Below are positions 1-7,886 of a stretch of 64,000 nucleotides of DNA, piece after piece. The translations under genes and the position numbers were made by a program. The first letter of the stretch is position 1; each line of letters starts with the position of its first letter. The stretch covers positions 1 through 64,000 of the forward strand of contig JAZUBQ010000005.1 of assembly GCA_045638525.1 (NCBI GenBank). Reading direction: 5' to 3'. The notes under the pieces are model-generated. The model had not been told where the DNA came from. It saw only the letters and a program-made list of their open reading frames with translations, and did no database searches. This DNA is from SIG452 sp045638525 (lineage in GTDB: Bacteria > Bacillota > Clostridia > UMGS1840).

Positions 1-10
1 ACTCCTTGGC

Positions 11-493
11 TCACAGAACGACATGGCTACGATCCGACTTACACTCCAAATGAAGAGGGCACTCTGAAATCAAGGGGGCGGATACCTTTTCTGCGGGAAT
101 GGCCGTCAGATGCATTTCTTTTATTTTATCTAAGTCTTTTCCGCTTCTGACACCACAGAAGTCAACCGCTTTCACCAAATCGGTGCAAGGCAGATTGATG
201 ACAAATTCCATAGTATCTAAGAGCATTTGATAAGAATGTCGCTCTTTTCGGACAGAAATATATGTCTTTGGCGGAATTGTGTTTAAAATACCTGTCCAGC
301 CAATGGTAAGCACATTAGGTTTTTCCAAAGTTCCGACAGTCACCAAAGCAGGCGGAACCGGAGCAAGTAAGGTTCCACCTTTCCAATGTTGTTTTTTTTC
401 ATAAGAAATCGTTTGTTTGGGAACGGTATTCTTATTTTTATACTTATTTTTCGTTTTCTTTTTTCCATTGGAGGTATTCATCATAATTATCAT
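11..493 (-). CDS. flavin reductase family protein, 3' end apparently frameshifted
   Basis: The product resembles small FMN-binding flavin reductase/flavoredoxin proteins. The visible core has HWKGGTLLAPVPPALVTVG, then TIGWTGILNTIPPKTYISVR and FVINLPCTDLVKAVDFCGVR, which fits the FMN-binding split-barrel fold, and ISECPLHLECK follows. In the family this point leads into a further 50 or so residues containing an LGSHDMF-like motif. Here the frame stops 8 residues after ECK, while an adjacent frame reads VSRIVAM, a plausible continuation. I infer a frameshift or an assembly-edge error, since the break lies within 40 bases of the window edge. The first 30 residues are lysine-rich and overlap the end of the upstream ABC-F gene by about 50 bases. 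The start at MIIMMNTS is supported only by an AGGA upstream. Confidence 0.7.
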   Translation of the reverse strand: MIIMMNTSNGKKKTKNKYKNKNTVPKQTISYEKKQHWKGGTLLAPVPPALVTVGTLEKPNVLTIGWTGILNTIPPKTYISVRKERHSYQMLLDTMEFVINLPCTDLVKAVDFCGVRSGKDLDKIKEMHLTAIPAEKVSAPLISECPLHLECKSDRSHVVL

Positions 494-2042
494 TCCTATC
501 TATAATGCCATCTTCTGTAAATTCAATGATTCTGTTTGCGACGGTCGAAATAAACTCATGGTCGTGCGAAGCAAAAAGAATGTTTCCTTTGAATTCTTTT
601 AAACCATTGTTTACTGAGGTGATTGATTCCAAATCCAAATGGTTGGTCGGTTGATCCAACATTAAAACATTAGAGCCAAACAGCATCATACGTGAGAGCA
701 TACAACGAACCTTTTCTCCACCGGATAATACTTTTACCGGTTTTAATACATCATCACCGGAGAATAACATTCTTCCTAAGAATCCTCGTAAAAATGTTTC
801 TGTGGTATCTTTGGAGTATTGCTCTAACCAACGCAGCAGATTGTATTCTGAATCGTTAAAGAATGCAGAGTTATCTTTTGGGAAATAGGACTGAGTGGTG
901 GAAACACCCCACTTGTAGCTACCTTCATCCGGTTCGATTTCTCCTGCTAAAATACGAAACATCGTCGTAACAGCGGTTTCATTTTCGCCTAAAAACGCTA
1001 CTTTGTCACCTTTATTTAATGTAAAAGATACATTGTTTAATACTTTTACACCATCAATCGTTTTAGAAATACCTTCTACAAAAAGAATGTCTTTGCCGGC
1101 TTCTCTGTCCATTTGGAATCCGACAAAGGGGTATCTTCTGGAAGATGCCGGAAGTTCTTCAATTGTTAATTTTTCCAATAATTTTTTACGGGATGTTGCC
1201 TGTCTGGATTTTGATTTGTTTGCTGAGAAACGTTGAATGAAGTTCATCAATTCTTTTGCTTTTTCTTCATTCTTTTTATTTTGGTCACGTATCATTTTCT
1301 GAATCAACTGACTGGATTCGTACCAGAACTCATAGTTACCCACAAACATTTTAATCTGAGAAAAGTCAATATCAACAATATTGGTACAAACGGTGTTTAA
1401 AAAATGACGGTCATGAGAAACAACAATTACCAAACCTTCATAATCCAGCAAGAAATCTTCTAACCAGTTGATAGAATCAACATCCAAATGGTTGGTAGGT
1501 TCGTCTAATAAAATAATATCAGGATTGCCAAACAACGCTTGTGCTAATAGCACTTTAACTTTTTGTTTACCGTCCAAAGAACTCATTTCATTATATAATA
1601 AATCTTCTGAAATACCAAGTCCCTGAAGCAGTTTTGAAGCATCACTTTCAGCTTCCCAACCATTTAATTCCAGAAATTCACCTTCCAATTCTGCAAGGCG
1701 AACACCATCATCGTCATTGAAATCCTCTTTTGCATATAACACTTCTTTTTCTTTCATAATATTGTACAAACGGGGATTTCCTTGAATGACTGTATCACAA
1801 ACAGTAAAAGAATCGTATGCGAAGTGGTCCTGTTTTAACACAGACATTCTTAAATGATTGGGGATAATTACCTCACCGGTGGACGGCTCTAATTCTCCCG
1901 ATAAAATTTTTAAAAATGTAGATTTTCCTGCACCATTGGCTCCGATAACACCATAGCAATTACCGGGTGTAAATTTTAAATCTGCGTTTTTAAATAGGTT
2001 GGTTCCGTTGAAATTTAAGCTTAAATTTGTTACTGTAATCAT
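444..2042 (-). CDS. ABC-F family ATPase (YkpA/YbiT-like)
   Basis: Soluble protein with two ABC domains and no membrane segments; ABC-F proteins act on ribosomes in translation or antibiotic protection. Domain 1 has Walker A GANGAGKST and Walker B IILLDEPTNHLD, with an altered signature (SSLDGKQK). Domain 2 has a degenerate Walker A (GENETAVTT, lacking the GK), signature LSGGEKVR and Walker B VLMLDQPTNHLD. As I recall the YkpA/YbiT branch, it shows the same asymmetry, so this need not be decay. The linker carries the basic RFSANKSKSRQATSRKK stretch expected of the ABC-F interdomain helix. At 532 aa it has the usual length. It overlaps the downstream flavin reductase gene. The exact cellular role cannot be read from sequence. 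Confidence 0.93.
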   Translation of the reverse strand: MITVTNLSLNFNGTNLFKNADLKFTPGNCYGVIGANGAGKSTFLKILSGELEPSTGEVIIPNHLRMSVLKQDHFAYDSFTVCDTVIQGNPRLYNIMKEKEVLYAKEDFNDDDGVRLAELEGEFLELNGWEAESDASKLLQGLGISEDLLYNEMSSLDGKQKVKVLLAQALFGNPDIILLDEPTNHLDVDSINWLEDFLLDYEGLVIVVSHDRHFLNTVCTNIVDIDFSQIKMFVGNYEFWYESSQLIQKMIRDQNKKNEEKAKELMNFIQRFSANKSKSRQATSRKKLLEKLTIEELPASSRRYPFVGFQMDREAGKDILFVEGISKTIDGVKVLNNVSFTLNKGDKVAFLGENETAVTTMFRILAGEIEPDEGSYKWGVSTTQSYFPKDNSAFFNDSEYNLLRWLEQYSKDTTETFLRGFLGRMLFSGDDVLKPVKVLSGGEKVRCMLSRMMLFGSNVLMLDQPTNHLDLESITSVNNGLKEFKGNILFASHDHEFISTVANRIIEFTEDGIIDRNDNYDEYLQWKKENEK

Positions 2043-2083
2043 TTTTTATAAATCCTTTTTTTATAATTTTCTTAATCGTATCA

Positions 2084-2641
2084 TCAAAATGCACCCAGAA
2101 GAATTCCTGTGATGGCGCCGACAGCAATAAACACAATCGGATGTATTTTTTCAAAGCGAAAGCGTAATACAGTGAGTACTAAAAACACCAGGATTGCTTT
2201 GAAATTTAACATAGTAAGTAGCTGAGTTTGCTCAGGAATTATGAAGCTTAATTGCATAATACCTAAAACAGCGGCAGAGATGAGACCAACCACCGAAGCT
2301 CGAAGTCCCACAAAGGCAGCTTTAACATATCGGTTTTGATTAAATTTGTCTAAAATTTGGGCAATTAACAGAATAATACCCCAGGAGGGAAGAATGATTC
2401 CGACTGTAGCGATGATTCCACCTATCATTCCTAACCCGGTAAATCCCGTGTAGGTAGCCATATTGATCCCCAATGGACCCGGTGTTGATTCTGACACAGC
2501 AATAATGTTTGCTAAATCACCTGCGGTAAACCAGGGGTATTTTTCAACTAACTGATTTAAAAAGGGGAGAGTAGCTAAGCCGCCACCGACGGAAAATAAT
2601 CCGATTTTAAAAAACTCGATAAAAAGCACCCAAGCTTCCAT
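2084..2641 (-). CDS. chromate transporter family protein (CHR half, subunit 2)
   Basis: A 185-aa hydrophobic protein with one CHR domain. The N-terminal FKIGLFSVGGGLATLPFL and AVSESTPGPLGINMATYTG motifs are the conserved FxxGxxxFGGG and PGP blocks of ChrA-type carriers. It is separated by two bases from a second CHR gene. Short-chain CHR proteins occur as such pairs and are thought to work as heterodimers equal to one long ChrA. The substrate in anaerobes is unproven, and chromate export is only the family label. SD-like sequence lies in the end of the upstream gene. Confidence 0.9.
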   Translation of the reverse strand: MEAWVLFIEFFKIGLFSVGGGLATLPFLNQLVEKYPWFTAGDLANIIAVSESTPGPLGINMATYTGFTGLGMIGGIIATVGIILPSWGIILLIAQILDKFNQNRYVKAAFVGLRASVVGLISAAVLGIMQLSFIIPEQTQLLTMLNFKAILVFLVLTVLRFRFEKIHPIVFIAVGAITGILLGAF

Positions 2642-2643
2642 AA

Positions 2644-3183
2644 TTATTCACCCTCCTTTTTAAGATGGCAAAATATGCCGCCTGCACCGGCGATTAGTAC
2701 AATCCATATAGGAGAAATTGAAGTAAAAGCACTTAAGAAGAATGCACCGAAACAAAAGAGAATGTTAATCCAGCTTTTGACAGACTTTTTCCATAAGTTC
2801 ACAATAGAGACTAAAATTGTTGCACAAACTGCAATTCTGATTCCGGCAAATGCGGATTGAACGACGGGGTAACTTGCAAAGTTTTTTAAAAATGATGCAA
2901 TCAAAATAATAATGATAATCGACGGAGTTACTACACCGGCAGTGGAAAAAATACTGCCCACAATTCCTTTTCGTTTATATCCGACAAAAGTTGCGGTATT
3001 CACAGCAATAATTCCCGGTGTGCATTGTCCCACAGCATAGTAATTTAACAGTTCATCGTGACTGATCCATTCTTTTTTGTCAACCAGTTCTTTTTGCATA
3101 ATGGGAAGCATTGCATAGCCGCCACCAAAGGTAAATCCGCCGATTCTGGCGAAAATTATAAATAATTGCAATAACTCTTTCAC
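2644..3183 (-). CDS. chromate transporter family protein (CHR half, subunit 1)
   Basis: A 179-aa membrane protein with a single CHR domain: FARIGGFTFGGGYAMLPIM near the N-terminus, then YAVGQCTPGIIAVNTATFVG, followed by several hydrophobic segments. It pairs with the next gene, which has the opposite half of the motif set, so the two probably form one heterodimeric anion carrier. It lies 14 bases downstream of an AAA ATPase gene with an AAGGAGG-like SD at about 3188-3196, suggesting one transcript from the promoter at 4228-4256. Substrate unknown. Confidence 0.9.
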   Translation of the reverse strand: MKELLQLFIIFARIGGFTFGGGYAMLPIMQKELVDKKEWISHDELLNYYAVGQCTPGIIAVNTATFVGYKRKGIVGSIFSTAGVVTPSIIIIILIASFLKNFASYPVVQSAFAGIRIAVCATILVSIVNLWKKSVKSWINILFCFGAFFLSAFTSISPIWIVLIAGAGGIFCHLKKEGE

Positions 3184-3197
3184 AAAAAAATACCTCC

Positions 3198-4181
3198 TTA
3201 TTGTGAATCGGATATTCTAAAATCTGTTTGATGTTCCATTCGTAGTTGATGCATAAGTTCACCGGAATACTGTTTTGCAATACATTGTTCCGGCTTTGCT
3301 TGAAGTTTGATAAGAGATAGTTCAGAAAGTTGACGATAAAAATGTAATAAGTCTAACCATTCGTCAATAAACTCCAGACTATGGGTGGTGATAAATAACT
3401 GAATTTGTCGTTTTGATGCTATGTGATAAAGCAATTCTACCAAAAATGGAAAGGTGTTCGGAGATATTTGGTGTTCTGCTGAGTCTAAAATAACCACACC
3501 ATTGGAAAAACCGGAAAGCTGTTCCATAATTTTTAATATGTAACGGATGCCACCGGTGAAGAACTCTTCTTTTATTGTTTCAAATCTTTTATGATATAAA
3601 ACGGTATCGCTGAAGTTTTCTGTTTGAAATCCTACATAATCTGAATCAAAGAGGGAAAGATAGGAAAGTGCTTTTTCGCTTAAGAGTTTATCTTTTGCGA
3701 TAGTTTGAAAAGAAAAAGTTGTGTTTTCAGGTGTAACTTTGCGATAACGCACCAAAGATTGCAGATTATCTGTTGTTATATCATTGGGAATTGCTGTATT
3801 CAGTTCATTACTGGTAATGGTCATTTGATTATTTTGCGGATATCCAACATGATGAAACCCTTGAAAACTTTCCTGAAAGGGTGGATGATATGAAACAATT
3901 TCCGTAAAATAAGATTGATTGAGAATTTTTCCGTCAATTTTAGTATAACAACGTCCTTGTTTTTTATCAAAAGAATTCCAAAAACCGTTGGGAGATTTTT
4001 GAGTTACTGCAATATAGTGCTGAAAATCAAAAGGATTGAGAAGAATTTCAATCGCTTCAGCCAACGAGGTTTTTCCGCTACCGTTAGGTCCTGTGATTAA
4101 ATTGATGTGGGAAAATCTGGAAATTGCAATATTGCTTAATCCTTTGTAATGGTCAACGGATATAGCATTTACGTATTTCAT
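3198..4181 (-). CDS. AAA family ATPase (AAA_15/AAA_21, OLD-like)
   Basis: A 327-aa soluble ATPase with an SMC/RecF-like layout. Walker A is GPNGSGKTS at about residues 31-39. A long variable middle follows, then a late Walker B region reading VVILDSAEHQISP and a switch-like FITTHSLEFID. In relatives the Walker B is usually DExE followed by LHP; here it is DSAE, so the residue after the Asp is Ser while the later Glu remains. Such ATPases are often parts of defence or regulatory modules, but nothing here shows a nuclease or TOPRIM domain. It is the first gene of a run with two CHR transporters, with a gap of 14 bases. The link to transport is inferred from position only. Confidence 0.8.
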   Translation of the reverse strand: MKYVNAISVDHYKGLSNIAISRFSHINLITGPNGSGKTSLAEAIEILLNPFDFQHYIAVTQKSPNGFWNSFDKKQGRCYTKIDGKILNQSYFTEIVSYHPPFQESFQGFHHVGYPQNNQMTITSNELNTAIPNDITTDNLQSLVRYRKVTPENTTFSFQTIAKDKLLSEKALSYLSLFDSDYVGFQTENFSDTVLYHKRFETIKEEFFTGGIRYILKIMEQLSGFSNGVVILDSAEHQISPNTFPFLVELLYHIASKRQIQLFITTHSLEFIDEWLDLLHFYRQLSELSLIKLQAKPEQCIAKQYSGELMHQLRMEHQTDFRISDSQ

Positions 4182-4227
4182 AAGAAGCTCCCCCTTATTC
4201 TTGTTACATCAAAACTCAATAAATTTC

Positions 4228-4256
4228 ATTATAACATATTTCTTTTTAAATAGCAA
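4228..4256 (-). promoter_or_regulatory. sigma-A-like promoter for the AAA ATPase-CHR operon
   Basis: On the minus strand TTGCTA (4256-4251) and TATAAT (4233-4228) are separated by 17 bases, about 45 bases upstream of the start codon at 4181. Confidence 0.65.
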
Positions 4257-4332
4257 TAGATTTTTCGTGAAAAATAGAATGTAATCAACAGAAAGATTCT
4301 ATGATTTTTTAATATGATCAGGAGGCAATCGA

Positions 4333-6033
4333 ATGAGATTTCGAATTTATGTGGTACCGATTGAAAAAGATATGTGTGACCTTGTCATTTCGCTGACATT
4401 GTCAGAACAAAACGTGATTGAAGAATTTTCACGGGAGTTTTTTCAGAAAATACCAAAAATACGACTGATAAAATTTGTTCTTGGAACAACGATAGCAATC
4501 AGTATTCCGTTTTCGTATCTTGCGAATGCCAAAGAACGGTATTCTATGACCTATTTATCCTACGGAAGCTTTGATAAACAATTAGAATACGTTGCACTTT
4601 CCAAACAAAGTTTTTCTGTGATTTCTCCAAGTTACTTTAATATTATGTCAGACGGTAGTTTATCGGTTGAAAGCATCAGTTCCGATTATGTACAGAAAAT
4701 GCATCAACAAAATGTGAAGATTGTTCCTTTTTTAAGTAATCACTGGAATCGTCAGGCGGGTAACATAGCTTTAAATGATGTTGAAAGTTTATCAAACCAG
4801 ATTGTAAATGCAGTGCAAAAATACAATCTTGATGGAATCAATGTAGACATCGAAAATGTTACACACCAGTATCGGGATAACTATACCAGATTGGTTACGC
4901 AATTACGGCAAAAACTTCCGTCTGATAAAGAAGTTTCTGTTGCGGTGGCAGCAAATCCGAACGGTTGGAATACCGGCTGGCACGGCTCCTATGATTACAA
5001 AGCATTAGGGAGTGTGGCCGACCATATTTTTCTTATGGCATACGATGAACATTATAACGGTGGAGAGGCAGGTCCGGTAGCAAGTATCGACTTTGTGGAA
5101 CGATCCATTCAGTATGCATTAAAATTTGTTCCAAGCGATAAAATTGTTTTGGGAATTCCTTTTTTTGGGCGTGTCTGGAGTAGTGATGAATCTATCCAAG
5201 GGGTTGGAATCACAAATCGTCAGATACAATCTGTATTAAGTAAAACCGGAGGAAGTTCTCAGATTGATATGCCATCAAAAAGCGTTGTCGGACGCTTTGC
5301 TGTTCAAAAACATGATACTGTTATTGTTAACAATCAAACTTTAAAACCGGGAGAGTATACCGTATGGTATGATAACAGTGATACCCTGAAATACAAATTA
5401 TCATTGGTTGATAAATATAATCTAAAAGGAGCAGGTAGTTGGAGCGTTGGTCAGGAAACGCCTGATGTTTGGGACTATTATTCTTTGTGGTTAAACGGTA
5501 AGTATTTTTCGGATATATTTCATCATTATGCAAAAGATGATATCCAGTATATTGCAGATAAAGGATGGATGGTTGGATTGGGAGTTGATCGTTTTTTACC
5601 GGAGGATGGTTTAACACGTGCACAGGCAGCAACTATCCTGTGTCGCTATCTGGATTTGACTGAAAACGAACCGGCAGAAATGCTGTCTGATATCTCAGGG
5701 CATTGGGCTGAAACAGAAATCAAAACTGTATTGTCAAATCAAATTATGGTTGGATATCCTGATAAAACCTTTCGTCCCAACAAAGCTGTAACAAGGGAAG
5801 AAATGGCCGTTATATTACAGCGAGCACTCCAATATAATGGTAATGAGAAAACAAAAAACAGAAAATTTACAGACGTAGAAGAAGACCGATGGTCTTATCG
5901 GGAAATTACTGCTTTATTGGATAGTGGGATACTAAATGGTTATCCTGATAATACCTTTCGACCGGAACAGTTCTTATCCCGGGGAGAAATGGCACATTTA
6001 TTGCGTAAAAGTGCAAACAAGCAAGACAAATGA
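4333..6033 (+). CDS. SLH-anchored GH18 family glycosidase
   Basis: A 566-aa protein. Residues 1-42 form a cytoplasmic-looking N-terminal segment I do not recognise, followed by one hydrophobic stretch (about 47-65) ending SYLANA, which would place the rest outside. Residues about 72-390 are a GH18 barrel: the catalytic DGINVDIEN motif with Glu174, and LMAYDEH at about 234-240. It is closest in style to YdhD/SleL-type cortical peptidoglycan hydrolases. Residues about 392-560 are three SLH repeats (FLPEDGLTRAQAATILCR, FRPNKAVTREEMAVIL, FRPEQFLSRGEMAHLL), which bind secondary cell-wall polymer. Likely role: wall or glycan remodelling at the cell surface. The start follows an AGGAGG at about 4320-4325. 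The unusual point is the 40-residue domain before the membrane segment. Confidence 0.9.
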   Translation: MRFRIYVVPIEKDMCDLVISLTLSEQNVIEEFSREFFQKIPKIRLIKFVLGTTIAISIPFSYLANAKERYSMTYLSYGSFDKQLEYVALSKQSFSVISPSYFNIMSDGSLSVESISSDYVQKMHQQNVKIVPFLSNHWNRQAGNIALNDVESLSNQIVNAVQKYNLDGINVDIENVTHQYRDNYTRLVTQLRQKLPSDKEVSVAVAANPNGWNTGWHGSYDYKALGSVADHIFLMAYDEHYNGGEAGPVASIDFVERSIQYALKFVPSDKIVLGIPFFGRVWSSDESIQGVGITNRQIQSVLSKTGGSSQIDMPSKSVVGRFAVQKHDTVIVNNQTLKPGEYTVWYDNSDTLKYKLSLVDKYNLKGAGSWSVGQETPDVWDYYSLWLNGKYFSDIFHHYAKDDIQYIADKGWMVGLGVDRFLPEDGLTRAQAATILCRYLDLTENEPAEMLSDISGHWAETEIKTVLSNQIMVGYPDKTFRPNKAVTREEMAVILQRALQYNGNEKTKNRKFTDVEEDRWSYREITALLDSGILNGYPDNTFRPEQFLSRGEMAHLLRKSANKQDK

Positions 6034-6136
6034 TAAATGTTTTGAAACATTTCCACAGATATTTTAGCAAATGTAAGACATCTTTTTTATATTTTGAATG
6101 ATTTTGCAAAAAAAATGAAATATTTTACTAAAAAAC

Positions 6137-6165
6137 TTGCAAAATAATGAAAAATGGTGTATAAT
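6137..6165 (+). promoter_or_regulatory. sigma-A promoter of gdhA
   Basis: TTGCAA (6137-6142), a 17-base spacer and a consensus TATAAT (6160-6165), giving a leader of about 85 bases before the gdhA start. The leader contains a GGCAG/CTGCC inverted repeat (about 6178-6209) of unknown meaning. Confidence 0.8.
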
Positions 6166-6257
6166 GTATTTTTGTAGGCAGTATTATTTTGTTTTCTTGG
6201 TGCTGCCCTTGGAATTGATAAAAAATGATTTTATATTTATCGAAGGAGTGTTTCAAA

Positions 6258-7604
6258 ATGGCAATCAACAATGCATATTTGCAGGGAATTTATGAAAGCG
6301 TAGAAAAGAAAAACGCAAATGAACCCGAGTTTTTGCAGGCGGTAAAAGAAGTTCTGGAAACTTTGGTTCCTGTTATTGAAAGAAGACCTGATTTTATCGA
6401 ATCCGGTGTTGTGGAAAGAATGGTAGAACCTGAAAGAATTATCACTTTCCGTATTTCTTGGGTAGATGATAACAATAAAGTTCAGGTGAACAGAGGGTAT
6501 CGTGTACAGTTTAACAGTGCAATCGGTCCTTATAAAGGCGGTATGAGATTCCATCCCACCGTTAACCAGTCTGTTATCAAGTTCTTAGGGTTTGAACAGA
6601 CTTTAAAAAATTCTTTAACCACTCTGCCTATGGGCGGTGGTAAAGGTGGTTCTGACTTTGATCCCAAAGGAAAATCCGATGGAGAAATTATGAGATTCTG
6701 TCAGAGCCTTATGACCGAACTTTCCAAACATATCGGTGCTGATACTGACGTTCCTGCAGGGGATATCGGTGTTGGTGCAAGAGAAATCGGTTACTTATTT
6801 GGTCAGTATAAAAGACTGCGTAATGAATACACCGGCGTATTAACCGGTAAAGGTTTGACTTATGGTGGTTCTTTGGCAAGAAAAGAAGCGACCGGTTATG
6901 GACTTTTGTATTACACCAACGAAATGTTAAAAGCAAACGGCAAATCTTTAGAAGGTGCAAGAGTTGTTGTTTCCGGTTCCGGTAACGTAGCAATTTATGC
7001 AACTGAAAAAGCACAGCAGTTAGGTGCAACTGTTATTGCATTGTCTGACTCCAACGGTTACGTTGTTGATGAAGATGGTATTAAATTAGACACCGTAAAA
7101 CAGATTAAAGAAGTTGAAAGAAAACGTATTTCTGAATATGTAAAATATCATCCTTCCGCAAAATACTATGAAGGTAAAGGTATCTGGACTGTAAAATGTG
7201 ATATTGCTCTGCCTTGTGCAACTCAGAACGAGTTACACTTAGACGATGCAAAAGCATTGGTTGCAAACGGATGCTATGCTGTGGCAGAAGGTGCGAATAT
7301 GCCTTCTACTCCTGATGCTATTGCTTATATTCAGCAAAATGGTCTGCTGTTTGGTCCTGCAAAAGCTGCAAACGCAGGTGGTGTTGCTACTTCCGGTCTG
7401 GAAATGAGCCAGAACAGCATGAGATATAGCTGGAGCTTTGAAGAAGTTGACGCTAAATTACACGATATTATGGTTAACATCTATAAGAGCTGTGAAACTG
7501 CTGCAAAAGATTATGGCTGTGAAGGTAACCTGGCTGCAGGTGCAAACATTGCCGGTTTCTTAAAAGTTGCAGAATCTATGAAAGCACAGGGAATTGCATA
7601 TTAA
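6258..7604 (+). CDS. gdhA: NADP-type glutamate dehydrogenase
   Basis: Catalyses interconversion of glutamate with 2-oxoglutarate and ammonia. The 448-aa length matches the hexameric small-subunit class. Visible motifs are GPYKGGMRFHP, the substrate lysine region LPMGGGKGGSDFDPKGKSD, PAGDIGVGAREIGYL and the Rossmann GSGNVAIYATEKA. I chose ATG 6258 because GAAGGAG lies at 6242-6248; an in-frame ATG at 6225 adds 11 residues with no SD. It has its own strong promoter and a terminator, so it is monocistronic. Coenzyme preference for NADPH is inferred from family resemblance. Confidence 0.97.
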   Translation: MAINNAYLQGIYESVEKKNANEPEFLQAVKEVLETLVPVIERRPDFIESGVVERMVEPERIITFRISWVDDNNKVQVNRGYRVQFNSAIGPYKGGMRFHPTVNQSVIKFLGFEQTLKNSLTTLPMGGGKGGSDFDPKGKSDGEIMRFCQSLMTELSKHIGADTDVPAGDIGVGAREIGYLFGQYKRLRNEYTGVLTGKGLTYGGSLARKEATGYGLLYYTNEMLKANGKSLEGARVVVSGSGNVAIYATEKAQQLGATVIALSDSNGYVVDEDGIKLDTVKQIKEVERKRISEYVKYHPSAKYYEGKGIWTVKCDIALPCATQNELHLDDAKALVANGCYAVAEGANMPSTPDAIAYIQQNGLLFGPAKAANAGGVATSGLEMSQNSMRYSWSFEEVDAKLHDIMVNIYKSCETAAKDYGCEGNLAAGANIAGFLKVAESMKAQGIAY

Positions 7605-7621
7605 TTTGTAATTTTACAACA

Positions 7622-7655
7622 AAAACTGCCGAGGAATTTCCAAGGCAGTTTTTTG
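7622..7655 (+). terminator. intrinsic terminator after gdhA
   Basis: Inverted repeat AAACTGCC / GGCAGTTT around a 13-base loop, followed by a T run. Confidence 0.75.
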
Positions 7656-7743
7656 TTTGCATATCGTTTTCAATAAAATATAACAAAAGAATACAAAATG
7701 AAGTAAAATTCGTTTGTATTTTTTGAAAGATTGCCAAATTATT

Positions 7744-7757
7744 TGTCGTATGTCGAA
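7744..7757 (+). promoter_or_regulatory. tandem 0A boxes upstream of spo0A
   Basis: TGTCGTA (7744-7750) is followed directly by TGTCGAA (7751-7757), the latter an exact match to the Spo0A box consensus. A third weaker AGTCGTG lies at 7761-7767. They sit about 40 bases upstream of the candidate -35, a placement compatible with autoregulation by Spo0A. Confidence 0.6.
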
Positions 7758-7797
7758 ATCAGTCGTGTAAAAAATGGAAAATATTTCCAAAAATATC

Positions 7798-7826
7798 TTG
7801 ATTTTTTGAAAATATTGTGATATATT
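7798..7826 (+). promoter_or_regulatory. candidate spo0A promoter
   Basis: TTGATT (7798-7803), 17 bases, TATATT (7821-7826). This resembles a sigma-A element; a sigma-H-type promoter cannot be excluded. Confidence 0.45.
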
Positions 7827-7886
7827 ATGGATGTAAGATGAAAACGATGTTTCAAATATGTAATAAGAATGAGCAAGGAGAACGCT

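Noticed and set aside
3198..4181. Calling the AAA ATPase part of a defence system (Gabija- or OLD-like)
   Set aside because: No TOPRIM nuclease domain or helicase partner is present, and its neighbours are transporters.
6035..6052. AAATGTTT-TG-AAACATTT palindrome after the GH18 gene as a terminator
   Set aside because: The loop is too small to form as written and no T run follows directly; it might be a binding site but nothing supports it.
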